A DNA stretch of 64,000 nt from Myxococcales bacterium (GTDB lineage Bacteria > Myxococcota_C > UBA6777). The stretch lies in assembly GCA_020632975.1 (NCBI GenBank), contig JACKEL010000001.1, forward strand, positions 124,001 through 188,000, written 5' to 3'. Below, in pieces: positions 1 to 8,900 of the stretch. The notes beneath the pieces are model-generated. The model was not told where the DNA came from and ran no database searches. It saw only the letters and a program-made list of their open reading frames with translations. The position numbers and the translations under genes are program-made. Position 1 is the stretch's first letter; each line of letters starts with the position of its first letter.

Positions 1-129
1 ACATCCGACATCCAAGACCCGTCGAGGAGAAAGCGAGAGACCATCCACGATCCGCGCCAATGTCCGCGCCCGTGCGATCTCCCATGGATGTCGTCTCGCC
101 CCTTCCATTCGCGCTTCTTTCAAGTCCAT
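1..129 (-). CDS. Class I SAM-dependent methyltransferase, N-terminal fragment cut by window edge
   Basis: Only the first 43 codons lie in the window; the gene runs off the left edge. The peptide starts MDLKEARMEGARRHPWEIAR and reaches VLDVGC at the edge. A VLDVGCG-type motif is the SAM-binding motif I of class I (Rossmann) methyltransferases, and the RRHPWE...R/A-rich lead-in is common in them. The ATG is preceded by AGAGGA at a 6-base spacing, which fixes the start. It is divergent from the isoprenylcysteine methyltransferase-like gene on the other strand. The substrate cannot be told from this fragment. Confidence 0.7.
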   Translation of the reverse strand, partial: MDLKEARMEGARRHPWEIARARTLARIVDGLSLSPRRVLDVGC

Positions 130-388
130 CGATCTTCCTCTCCGATCCTTGGTGTGTACACTACGGAAAACACGCCACGATGCGCTGTTCCATCCAATGA
201 TGCCGTCCTCTTCGATACAACAAAAACCATCGAAACCCAAGCCCCCTCCAAGACAAAGCACCCGCTCCGACTCGACCTTTCCTCCAAGAAACCACCCCTG
301 TTCCTCTTTGCCTTGACAAATCAACCACCAAACATCCATCCTCCTCCAACTTTCCCTATCCCCCAAACACAAACAAGGACAGACCAAG

Positions 389-1090
389 ATGCCAAGCACC
401 TCTCCCCAAGTTCAAACCAAAGTCCTCTTGCGCCTGATGATGACAGGTGTCCTCCAAGCGGCCCTTCTGCTCGGCATCTCAGGTGATCCGCGTTGGATGA
501 TGGCTTGGCTGGCGATCGGCTTGATCCTGCTGGGCATCCTCACAAACCTCGGCGTGATGCTCTTTTTGCATCCAGACCTGCTCGAAGAGCGCATGCATTG
601 GAAAGAACACAAAAATGCCAAGCCTTGGGACCTCAAGATCATGCCGACCATCGCACTGTTGGCCCCTGTCGTGACCCTCTCGCTCGCCGCACTCGATCAC
701 CGCTATTCGTGGTCCCCACCCACTCACATCCTACTTTCCCTCGCGGGCATCGCACTGATGTTTTTGGGACAGCTCCTTGGGGCCTGGGCCATCGCAGCCA
801 ACCGCTTTTTCTCTTCTGTGGTACGGATACAAACGGACCGCGGACATCAAGTCGTGGATCACGGCCCTTACGCCATCGTCCGACACCCCGGATACACGGG
901 CGTTGTGTTATTCTATCTTGGACTTCCATTGCTTTTAGGGGCTTACTGGGCCTATATCCCGAGCGCTCTGCTGATTGTCCTACTCTTTTACCGCACAGCC
1001 CTCGAAGACAAGACCCTTCAACAAGAACTCGACGGTTACACAGCCTACACACAACGCGTTCGTTCGCGCCTCATCCCTGGTATCTGGTAG
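389..1090 (+). CDS. Isoprenylcysteine carboxyl methyltransferase (ICMT/PEMT-like) membrane protein
   Basis: A 233-residue integral membrane protein with about five or six hydrophobic helices. The C-terminal half has the family signature: a GPYAIVRHPGYTG stretch (about residues 155-167), then a hydrophobic hairpin and RTALEDKTLQQELDGY (about 199-214), the conserved Arg...E(E/D)...L...Y region of the ICMT/phospholipid methyltransferase superfamily. Members use SAM to methylate carboxyl groups, phospholipids or small lipophilic acceptors at the membrane; the bacterial substrates are mostly unknown. A weak AAGGA lies 9-10 bases before the ATG. The 259-base gap to the divergent methyltransferase holds no other gene that I can support and probably carries both promoters. 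Confidence 0.85.
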   Translation: MPSTSPQVQTKVLLRLMMTGVLQAALLLGISGDPRWMMAWLAIGLILLGILTNLGVMLFLHPDLLEERMHWKEHKNAKPWDLKIMPTIALLAPVVTLSLAALDHRYSWSPPTHILLSLAGIALMFLGQLLGAWAIAANRFFSSVVRIQTDRGHQVVDHGPYAIVRHPGYTGVVLFYLGLPLLLGAYWAYIPSALLIVLLFYRTALEDKTLQQELDGYTAYTQRVRSRLIPGIW

Positions 1091-1158
1091 GCCCCCACGC
1101 CCTCTTGCACGACGCCCCTTGATGCCCCCAACCTCCTGCTCCACCCACCCCAAAGCCT

Positions 1159-1830
1159 TTATTTTTTCGTACCCTGCAAGCGCTTCATCTGCTTTTGCAT
1201 CGCAGCAAGCTGCTTACGCAAAAGCTTGATCTCTTCGGACTGTTGACGCAAGAGACGACTTTGCACCTGCATCGAAGCCACCACCATGCTCGTATATTGG
1301 TACAGATCCACCATGCTGCGCTTGCGATCGACAGCAGGGCTCTTTGGCTGATCTTCGATGATAAAGCCCAACCGACGGCGGGATTTGTCTTTGTCAAAAC
1401 GATAGTGATAGGTCGCCAGCCGAAAGGCCATCAAAGCTTTGTGGAAAGCTTGTTGCTGTTGTGCATCAAGGTAGCGGATATCCCGTTTGAGACGACGTGT
1501 GGAGATGGGGCAACCACCCGTCTGTTGCTTGGGGTCGCTCTTTGTGCACAACAAGAGGCTGTTGCAATCGTTGTTTGGGTCGCACTTCTCGCCATCTGTG
1601 GAACAGGTCTCGCCTTCTTTTTGGCTTGCGCAAGTCGTCACCCCCTGTTGTGCTGTATGGCCGCGGCAAACAGGGTCACCACACGTCGTGTACCACTTGA
1701 GTCCTGCATCGCCGCCATCAGCCGCAGACTTCTCTGGGTCGCTCGGCGCGGTGCACCCCCAAGACTGGCCCAGACCCCACAAGACCAACCCCATCAAGAC
1801 CAACTCCAATGCTCTTGTCCATCTCTTCAT
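1159..1830 (-). CDS. Lipoprotein-like exported protein with C-terminal peptidase S74 (intramolecular chaperone) domain
   Basis: 223 residues. The N-terminus is a signal peptide ending at Cys26 in an imperfect lipobox (SWGC). Residues 30-107 are Cys-rich with no recognised domain. From Ser110 the sequence matches the S74 endosialidase-type intramolecular chaperone: STRRLKRDI (Ser110 and Lys115 at the expected Ser/Lys dyad positions), then a YHYRF...RRRLGFI.ED segment (the family's Y.W...R.GFIAQ) and a terminal coiled coil (about 185-220). In phage tail spikes this domain trimerises the upstream part and then cuts itself off at the Ser. The usual Asp after Ser is Thr here. Similar S74-tailed proteins occur as myxobacterial lipoproteins. 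It converges with the ICMT-like gene. Confidence 0.75.
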   Translation of the reverse strand: MKRWTRALELVLMGLVLWGLGQSWGCTAPSDPEKSAADGGDAGLKWYTTCGDPVCRGHTAQQGVTTCASQKEGETCSTDGEKCDPNNDCNSLLLCTKSDPKQQTGGCPISTRRLKRDIRYLDAQQQQAFHKALMAFRLATYHYRFDKDKSRRRLGFIIEDQPKSPAVDRKRSMVDLYQYTSMVVASMQVQSRLLRQQSEEIKLLRKQLAAMQKQMKRLQGTKK

Positions 1831-2026
1831 GAAAAAATCCCCTACTTTTCAAGTGTTTGACAACAAGGAAAAAGCCCCATCATCTTCAAACAACATCTCA
1901 CACGCCCACAAGATAAGAAAGTATCGACAAAGGAACAGACATGATGTAAGAAAGATTGAAGCAAACATATAGATTTTATTCTCTTCAAAAGAGACATTCT
2001 TGAGACCCAAAAAAAGAAAACATTTA

Positions 2027-2041
2027 TTTCACCTAGTGAAA
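2027..2041. promoter_or_regulatory. Inverted repeat upstream of the first DUF6930-like gene
   Basis: TTTCAC-CTA-GTGAAA, six-base arms around three bases, lies in AT-rich DNA about 80 bases before the GTG start. A related perfect palindrome (ATCACTAGTGAT) precedes the adjacent paralog. Both contain CAC(C)TAGTG, suggesting a shared operator. The regulator is unknown. Confidence 0.4.
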
Positions 2042-2120
2042 AGCTTTCTCGACACACATTCAACACGCTTACACAAAAGCGCTCAAACTCTTCTTGATCG
2101 AGAACCAAAGGAGCCTTGTT

Positions 2121-3659
2121 GTGGGCAAAGAACAAACCTCACCACAAATTCAAACCCAACTCCCTCTCCACCAAGCAGGGACCGTAATTGAAGGCTACCT
2201 CTACAAACACTACGGGGAAAGCCTCGCAGAAGAAGCCGTCCATCTTTGGGACATCTATCAAAATCAGTTTCATCCTCAGTTCCGCAAAGCAACAACACAC
2301 GCGGCCGCTTTCCTCTATGCTTTCTTACGCTTGCGACTCAACAATCCCCCAAGCCAACAACAAATCGCGAACCATCTTCACGCACCAGTGGGCTCTTTAG
2401 GGCTCCTTGGCAAACGCTACCGTGAGGATCTTCGCAAACTTCATATCGAAAGTGCCTGCCAACCCCACGAAGCCGAAGAGTTACCGCAGCTTCTTTCTCC
2501 TTGCACAGCCGCACTTCGCGATCCTGGCCCACATTGGAACGCCCTTCATCTTCTTGCTTCGGAACAAAACGAAGCTTTCTTGCATACGCTCCGCCAACAA
2601 CACCCACTTTCCTTGTACTTGAAGTCACCACGCACCCCAGCGCCCAACCTCACCCTCAATGCAGAACAGTACAACCTACTGTTGCGATTGCCTTTTTCTG
2701 AAGAGAGTTGGACCGTGGGGACATTGCAACTCCCAGCCTTTACAAAAAGCACGCGGGGCATCGACCTTTTGGCGCTATGGTTCGATGCAGAGACCGAAAA
2801 ACTCTTGCATATCGACCCTTTCCGTTTGGAGGATGCAGGTCATCTGCTTTGTGCGAGCTTTGTCGATACAGCCACTGCTCCAAAGGATGGTTATCCACGC
2901 CTCCCCAAACGCGTGTTTGTCTCACAAAAACATTGGCTTGAGCCGTTTCGCTCTTTTCTTGCGCCGCTCAACATCGAAGTGCTCTTCGATCAAACAGACG
3001 ACTTTTCACAGGCCGCCAAAGCCTTTCTCCTACCCACCACACACCTCTCGCTACTGCAACGCCCTCATCTTGCGGCCCACAGCCGCCTACAAGCGGACGC
3101 GTTGGCGGGCTTCCAAAAAGAAGCGACAGCCCTCTACGAGATCTTACAAAAAAAGCCGCGCCCCCCTTACCAGCCTCTCGGGTTTTATGTTGGCCGCAAA
3201 CCAGAACAGGCGGAAGTCCTCTACATCCATCAAGATCTCCAAGGATACCAAGTCCTTCTGTTCCAACGCTTTGAGGATTGGCGCCTTTTTGCAACCCGCT
3301 GCTTTCATCCCAAGAGCCTGCTTTCTTTAGACTTTCCCCCACTTCGCGTCCTTGCGATGTACTTTCCGCTCTACGGCACCCTTCCTTATTCAACGAGGAA
3401 ACTCGCCACATCCCACAACAGCCCCAAGCGTCTTCCCTTGGTCTGCGAGTGGTTGGTGGATCAACAGATCGCGCACCACGCCACCCAAAGACAGTACGAA
3501 AAGATGCACGCAGCCTGCAAAGTCCTTCAACACGCTCTCCAAGTACACGAAGAACTTTTGTGGTCCAAGCACCCACCACAACGCGACCTCGCTCTTTCTT
3601 TCAACGAGACACAAACCGCCTATCTCCAAATCCCTCACCCCAGATATTTTGCACTCTGA
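2121..3659 (+). CDS. DUF6930-like protein with N-terminal TFIIB/cyclin-like helical segment
   Basis: 512 residues from a GTG start chosen because AAAGGAG sits 6-7 bases before it; an upstream in-frame TTG lacks such a site. About residues 35-105 form a helical block (A..LW..Y....P.FRK...HAAAFLYAFLRLR...PSQQQIANHL..) that resembles a cyclin/TFIIB-type core with a helix-turn-helix; this is inference. The middle (about 190-320) holds SEESWTVG, PFRLEDAG, PRLPKRVFVSQKHWLEPF and IEVLF. It aligns by eye with the next gene (SEETWIVG, PRLPAQINVSQRRWVGPF, IPVFY), so the two are paralogs. This pattern resembles DUF6930. No signal peptide or membrane segment is visible and no function is known. Confidence 0.6.
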   Translation: MGKEQTSPQIQTQLPLHQAGTVIEGYLYKHYGESLAEEAVHLWDIYQNQFHPQFRKATTHAAAFLYAFLRLRLNNPPSQQQIANHLHAPVGSLGLLGKRYREDLRKLHIESACQPHEAEELPQLLSPCTAALRDPGPHWNALHLLASEQNEAFLHTLRQQHPLSLYLKSPRTPAPNLTLNAEQYNLLLRLPFSEESWTVGTLQLPAFTKSTRGIDLLALWFDAETEKLLHIDPFRLEDAGHLLCASFVDTATAPKDGYPRLPKRVFVSQKHWLEPFRSFLAPLNIEVLFDQTDDFSQAAKAFLLPTTHLSLLQRPHLAAHSRLQADALAGFQKEATALYEILQKKPRPPYQPLGFYVGRKPEQAEVLYIHQDLQGYQVLLFQRFEDWRLFATRCFHPKSLLSLDFPPLRVLAMYFPLYGTLPYSTRKLATSHNSPKRLPLVCEWLVDQQIAHHATQRQYEKMHAACKVLQHALQVHEELLWSKHPPQRDLALSFNETQTAYLQIPHPRYFAL

Positions 3660-3788
3660 GACGCAAATCCCCCAAAGGCCCGACATCTCAAAGCTCCTTG
3701 CCACTTCTGTGTTGCCTTGAAGCGTGAAAAGAGACGAAAATTTTCCTTTTGCCTCTCGCTCATGCACACTCGGCGCACTATATCCTAG

Positions 3789-3800
3789 ATCACTAGTGAT
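3789..3800. promoter_or_regulatory. Perfect 12-base palindrome ATCACTAGTGAT before the second DUF6930-like gene
   Basis: It lies 10 bases before the AAGGAG ribosome binding site of the following gene, a position suited to an operator or the start of the leader. It shares CAC(C)TAGTG with the inverted repeat upstream of the paralogous gene. Confidence 0.4.
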
Positions 3801-3822
3801 GCTCTTCTGCAAGGAGTGCCCC

Positions 3823-5268
3823 ATGGCCAAACCGACACCTCCCGCGTCTCCATCAAAGGCGCCTACACCTCAACCGCATGAGACGCACGAACAAGAGCGT
3901 TCCCTAGAGGATATCGTACTCGACAAACTCTCTCCCCAAGCGCTCGAAGCCATGGAACGCGAAGGACTTTTTGCCCCTGGAGCCCAAGATCTTTGGGAAG
4001 AACACCAAAGCCTCTACCAAGACGACGACGATGAAGAAGAGGAAGATGTCGACCTCTCCCAAGTGTGGGGTATCCTTGACTTTTACGACGAAGAAGACAC
4101 GCGCACGCTGATCCAGTCCCTTGAGCAGTCGCGCCAACCCCCCACCTACATCAAAAGTCTCCTTGCGCCCATTGATTATGCAGACTTCACAAGCGAACAA
4201 GGAAGACAACTCAGCGCACTTCCACGCTCTGAGGAAACATGGATCGTAGGCGCCCTGCCGACCTCAGAGTCCACTTTAGCCTCTCTCCACCCTGCGCCTG
4301 GCGCAGTGATTTGGATGGGTGAAGAAGACGAAGCTTTGATTGGCGCGGTCCCCTTCGACCCCGACACCCAAGCCATGTTGGTCCTCGAAAGCTTGTTCAT
4401 GGTGGCCTTGTCCCCCACGGACAACAACCCCCGTCTCCCCGCACAAATCAACGTTAGCCAACGACGCTGGGTGGGTCCTTTCCGCAACCTCCTACAAGGC
4501 TTTGATATCCCTGTCTTTTATGGAGGAAGACGACATCTTGAACGCGTCGCAAGCCACTTCTTGCGCCCCCAAGATGTCGCAGAAACCATCTCTCCCTTGC
4601 GTTCCTTGCAAAGCATCTCCACAGACATCGGGAAACACTTTTTCTCTTCTGCTTCAAGTCTTTATAAGTCAGACTTTTGGTACCAAGTCGTCGAAGACCA
4701 AGTCTTTCTTGTGGATCTTGGTGCGTGGGGATACGGCACTTACACGCTCAGCCTTTGCGGGAAAAGCCACACAACCCCTGGTCTTCGGGCTTTTGCGAAC
4801 CTCCAAGACTACCGTGTTTACTCACTCTTTGGCGTCGATCTCGATCTTCAAGCCCGCCTTGGAGAGCCTGGCATCCGCTTTATCGCCCTAGACTACGAGA
4901 ACAAAGACGACATCCCACCTGAAGCACAACGCCATCAGCACCAACGCAAGTGGCCTTTGGCCTCCTACGAAGCTTTTCCCGTGCTGTCTATCGTAGGACC
5001 CAATGCAGCCGTCCACCCGCCAAGCGAGGAAGACTACCGCATCGCGACCCTTCTTTGCCAAGCCGCGGGTTCCCTTGTGCAACGACATGGCTACCTTTTC
5101 GCCGAAGAAGGTCCGCCCGCAACCCAGTCGTTTCATATCCCCATCCAGCAGCGACAACGCAAACTTCACGCGACGGTCCACATCCCACACCCTGATCTTC
5201 CCCGCGATGAAGACGAACAAGGCCCCACCTTGCTTCACCCACGTGCAGCCCCCGTCGGTCGCTCCTAA
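3823..5268 (+). CDS. DUF6930-like protein, paralog of the preceding gene
   Basis: 481 residues. The ATG is chosen because AAGGAG lies 6 bases upstream; the open frame extends further 5' without a site. The N-terminus is Pro/Thr/Glu-rich, followed by a very acidic run (DDDDEEEEDVD, about residues 66-76). About 140-270 align by eye with the preceding gene product: SEETWIVGALP, VPFDPDTQAMLVLESLF, PRLPAQINVSQRRWVGPF, FDIPVFYGG. The N-terminal cyclin-like block of the neighbour is absent. The C-terminal third (about 350-470) is unrecognised. It is probably cytosolic. The gap to the preceding gene carries its own palindrome, so the pair may be coregulated rather than simply cotranscribed. The function is unknown. 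Confidence 0.6.
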   Translation: MAKPTPPASPSKAPTPQPHETHEQERSLEDIVLDKLSPQALEAMEREGLFAPGAQDLWEEHQSLYQDDDDEEEEDVDLSQVWGILDFYDEEDTRTLIQSLEQSRQPPTYIKSLLAPIDYADFTSEQGRQLSALPRSEETWIVGALPTSESTLASLHPAPGAVIWMGEEDEALIGAVPFDPDTQAMLVLESLFMVALSPTDNNPRLPAQINVSQRRWVGPFRNLLQGFDIPVFYGGRRHLERVASHFLRPQDVAETISPLRSLQSISTDIGKHFFSSASSLYKSDFWYQVVEDQVFLVDLGAWGYGTYTLSLCGKSHTTPGLRAFANLQDYRVYSLFGVDLDLQARLGEPGIRFIALDYENKDDIPPEAQRHQHQRKWPLASYEAFPVLSIVGPNAAVHPPSEEDYRIATLLCQAAGSLVQRHGYLFAEEGPPATQSFHIPIQQRQRKLHATVHIPHPDLPRDEDEQGPTLLHPRAAPVGRS

Positions 5269-5283
5269 TCTTCGAGAAAAGTC

Positions 5284-5604
5284 ATGGAAGTCCTTGGTAT
5301 CGTTGTCATCGCAAGCGTCTTGATCGTGGGCTACCGCGCTTGGAACAAACGCAGAGCTTACCAAGGCTACCTCGCCAAACGCGAAGACCTCGAAGGACAC
5401 TCCCCCAAAGAACCATGGACCATCCTCCAACACAAAGACATGGAGATCTACGTCAAACGCGAACGCTGTCACTGTGGCGGAAAGGTGTACTCACGTGCTG
5501 AGTATCCTTTGGAGGACTACCCACACGTCCGTGTGCTTGTTTGCGAGTGTGTACGATGTGAAGAGGTGATTCGTCTCTATTTTCAAAGAGAATATCTACA
5601 ATAA
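5284..5604 (+). CDS. Small membrane-anchored protein with C-terminal zinc-ribbon cysteines
   Basis: 106 residues. One N-terminal hydrophobic helix (about residues 3-17) is followed by basic residues (NKRRAYQGYLAKRE), so most of the protein is probably cytoplasmic. The C-terminal half has CHCGG and, about 25 residues later, CECVRCEE, a spacing typical of a four-Cys zinc ribbon. It starts 15 bases after the preceding stop and is likely cotranscribed with the DUF6930-like gene. I do not recognise the family. Confidence 0.55.
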   Translation: MEVLGIVVIASVLIVGYRAWNKRRAYQGYLAKREDLEGHSPKEPWTILQHKDMEIYVKRERCHCGGKVYSRAEYPLEDYPHVRVLVCECVRCEEVIRLYFQREYLQ

Positions 5605-5959
5605 ATATACTACTTTTTCCCAATGCTTTTTCCATCCATCACAAAGCCCCTATATCTCGTGCATCAACGACTTTCTTTGCAGAAGACCACTTGCTCCTCC
5701 GAAGAAAGTGCTCGCCATCTCTTGCTTTCATGACGCCTTGATCCTTCAACGAGATCTTTCTGGGGATTTTTTGTGAACGGCATCTTGTAAGCGACCATAA
5801 ATCCATCATATCACTATGCATTTCAGCAACAACTTGTCTTTGCGGCGTCTTTTCCCTTGCAAAAAGTTACATTCTGGTCCAGAACACCCCCCAACTGGAT
5901 TCGAGGCACCCTATCAACGTACCGCGCCCTCACGCGGCGCATTGTGCAAGGAGGCTACT
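5605..5959. other. Intergenic region upstream of purL
   Basis: No gene can be supported here. The first part is AT-rich and probably carries the purL promoter. A purL reading frame stays open upstream of the chosen start, but the residues there do not resemble any PurL N-terminus. I saw no purine-riboswitch-like fold by eye. Confidence 0.4.
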
Positions 5960-8900
5960 TTGCAGAAGAATTCGCCTATTCATCCGATCCCCACGCAGGT
6001 TCCGCATGACGGCTCGATCTTCTGGGTCGCTGGCCCCCCCGCGCTCTCTGACTTTCGCAGGCTTCGCTTGCTTGAAGAACTCCGCCAGTCCCACCCAGCA
6101 CTGCACGATCTTCAAAGCGAAACAGTGTACCTCGTCCAAACCAACGCCCCTCTCCAAGAAGCCGAACAACACCAACTTTTGCAACTCCTCGAAGATGGAC
6201 AGCATCGTCCAGCCCAACTGACCAAAGGCTACCTTTTCCTTGTGGTGCCGCGCCTTGGGACGATCTCTTCTTGGTCGTCGAAAGCTACGGATATCGCCCA
6301 AATATCCGGACTCACAAAAGTACAACGCTTGGAGCAGGGCGTCGCCTACTGGCTTCACAGCTACCAACCTCTTGAAGACTTGGAACAATCGAAGATCGCA
6401 GAACAGCTTCACGACAAGATGACGCAAAGCATCTTGCGCGATTTTTCCGATCTTTCGCAGCTCTTGACCAAGGCAGAACCTCGTCCGCTTCGACATATCC
6501 CCTTGTTATCGCAAGGTATCGCAGCCCTCGAACAAGCCAACCAAGACCTTGGACTCGCCCTCGCAGAAGATGAGATCACTTACCTCGTGGAACGTTACCA
6601 AGCACTTCAGCGCGACCCCACAGACGTCGAGTTGATGATGTTCGCGCAAGCCAACTCTGAACACTGTCGACACAAGATCTTTCGGGGATCTTGGCGCATT
6701 GATGGGGAAGAACAGCCACACTCTCTCTTTTCAATGATCCAACACACAGCCCAAGCTACCCCCCAAGGTATTCTCTCTGCTTACCACGATAACGCCGCCA
6801 TCATCGAAGGTTGGGAAGGCCAACGCTTCTTTGCAGACCCAACGGACCAGCATTATCGCGCAAAGACCGAGCCCATCCACATCTTGATGAAGGTGGAAAC
6901 CCACAATCACCCCACCGCGATCGCACCACACCCAGGCGCAGCCACAGGCTCGGGCGGAGAGATCCGCGACGAAGGTGCCACAGGACGGGGAGGAAAGCCC
7001 AAGGCAGGGCTCACAGGCTTCAGCGTCTCCAACCTGCGAATCCCGCACCACCTAGAGCCTTGGGAAGAACAAGATCCAGGCAAACCCGCACGTATCGCCT
7101 CTCCTCTTCAGATTATGCTCGAAGGTCCCATCGGTGCGGCAGCTTTCAACAATGAGTTTGGTCGCCCCAACCTCCTCGGATACTTTCGCTCCTTTGAGCT
7201 TCCAGCGACCCGAAAAGCTTCTGCCCAACAACCTGCCCAAGCCCCCGACTGGCGGGGATATCACAAACCGATCATGTTGGCGGGAGGTCTGGGAAATATC
7301 CGCGCGGATCACTTGCACAAGCTCCCGCTCCAAGAAGGCGCACAGATCGTCGTGTTGGGCGGTCCTGCGATGTTAATCGGCCTTGGGGGTGGCGCAGCGT
7401 CATCCATGAGTACAGGACAAAGCCGCGAAAGCCTCGACTTTGCTTCTGTGCAACGCGCCAACCCAGAGATCCAACGCAGATGCCAAGAAGTGATCGACCG
7501 TTGTTGGGGCTTGGGAACAGAAAACCCGATCCTTTCAGTCCATGACGTCGGCGCGGGCGGACTTTCCAACGCAGTCCCCGAGATCATCCATGATGCGGGC
7601 TTTGGGGGAGAATTTCAGCTACGCGCCATCCCCAACGCGGACCTTGGTATGAACCCCCTTGCGATCTGGTGCAACGAAGCACAAGAGCGATACGTCCTTG
7701 CCATCGCCCCCAACGCACTCGATGCTTTTGAAAAGATCGCCCAGCGCGAGCGCTGTCCTTTCGCAGTGATCGGCCAAGCCACCACCCAACAACATCTCAC
7801 CTTGCAAGATCAACACTTCCAAGACCATCCCATCGACATCCCCATGGATCTGCTCTTTGGCAAAGCCCCTCGGATGCACCGCGACGTTGAACACCTTCCA
7901 CCTTACGGAGATGACTTTGACGCCCAAAACATCGACCTTTACGATGCAGCGATGCGCGTCCTCTCCCATCCCACCGTGGCAAGCAAGCAGTTCCTGATCA
8001 CCATCGGGGATCGCAGTATCACGGGACTTGTGGCCCGCGACCAGATGATCGGCCCCTGGCAAACGCCTGTAAGCGACGTCGCGCTAACGACATCATGCTT
8101 TGAAGGCTACACGGGCGAAGCGATGAGTATGGGAGAAAGAACGCCACTTGCGCTCCTTGATGCCCCAGCATCGGGAAGGATGGCCATCGGCGAAGCGCTC
8201 ACCAACCTCGCATCCACTTATGTCCGCGATCTACGAGATATCAAACTCTCTGCCAACTGGATGGTCGCAGCGGGGAGCCCTGGCGAAGATGCCGCCCTCT
8301 ACGACACAGTGAAAGCTGTTGGCCTCGAACTTTGCCCAGCCCTTGGACTTGCGATCCCTGTGGGCAAAGACTCCATGTCGATGCGTACCACTTGGGCGGA
8401 TACAACAGGACAAAAGCACAGCGTGACTTCACCGCTGTCTTTGATCATGAGCGCTTTTGCCCCCATCCCTGACGTGCGCAAGACCGCAACGCCTCTGCTT
8501 CAACAAACACAATCCCCTGAAGAGACCGTGCTTTTGTTGGTGGACCTTGGACAAGGAAAACATCGCTTAGGTGGTTCGATCTTGGCCCAATGTTACGAAA
8601 AGCTCGGCAAACAAGCACCCGATCTTGAGAACGCGGAAACCTTCAAAGGCTTCTTCCAAGCGATGCAAACCCTCCATCAACAGGAGCTTTTGCTTGCCTA
8701 CCATGATCGCAGTGATGGTGGCCTTTGGGCAACACTTTGCGAGATGGCCTTTGCTTCGCGTTGTGGACTTCAGATCGATCTTGCTCCGCTTGGCCCACAG
8801 TCCACCAAAGCCCTCTTTTGCGAGGAGCTTGGAGCAGTCTTACAGGTCGAAAGAAAAGCTCTTAAAACAGTGCAAGAGATCTTCTCTAAGCAAGGGATCG

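Noticed and set aside
88..486. 132-residue + strand frame upstream of the ICMT-like gene
   Set aside because: Low-complexity Pro/Ser/Thr composition, no ribosome binding site, and it overlaps both the partial methyltransferase and the ICMT-like gene.
493..1122. 209-residue + strand frame within the ICMT-like gene
   Set aside because: Alternate-frame shadow of a membrane protein with clear family motifs; its own composition is Arg/Pro-rich and without motifs.
5816..5959. Upstream in-frame ATG for purL (5816)
   Set aside because: The extra 48 residues do not resemble PurL, while a TTG with AAGGAGG lies at the expected N-terminus.
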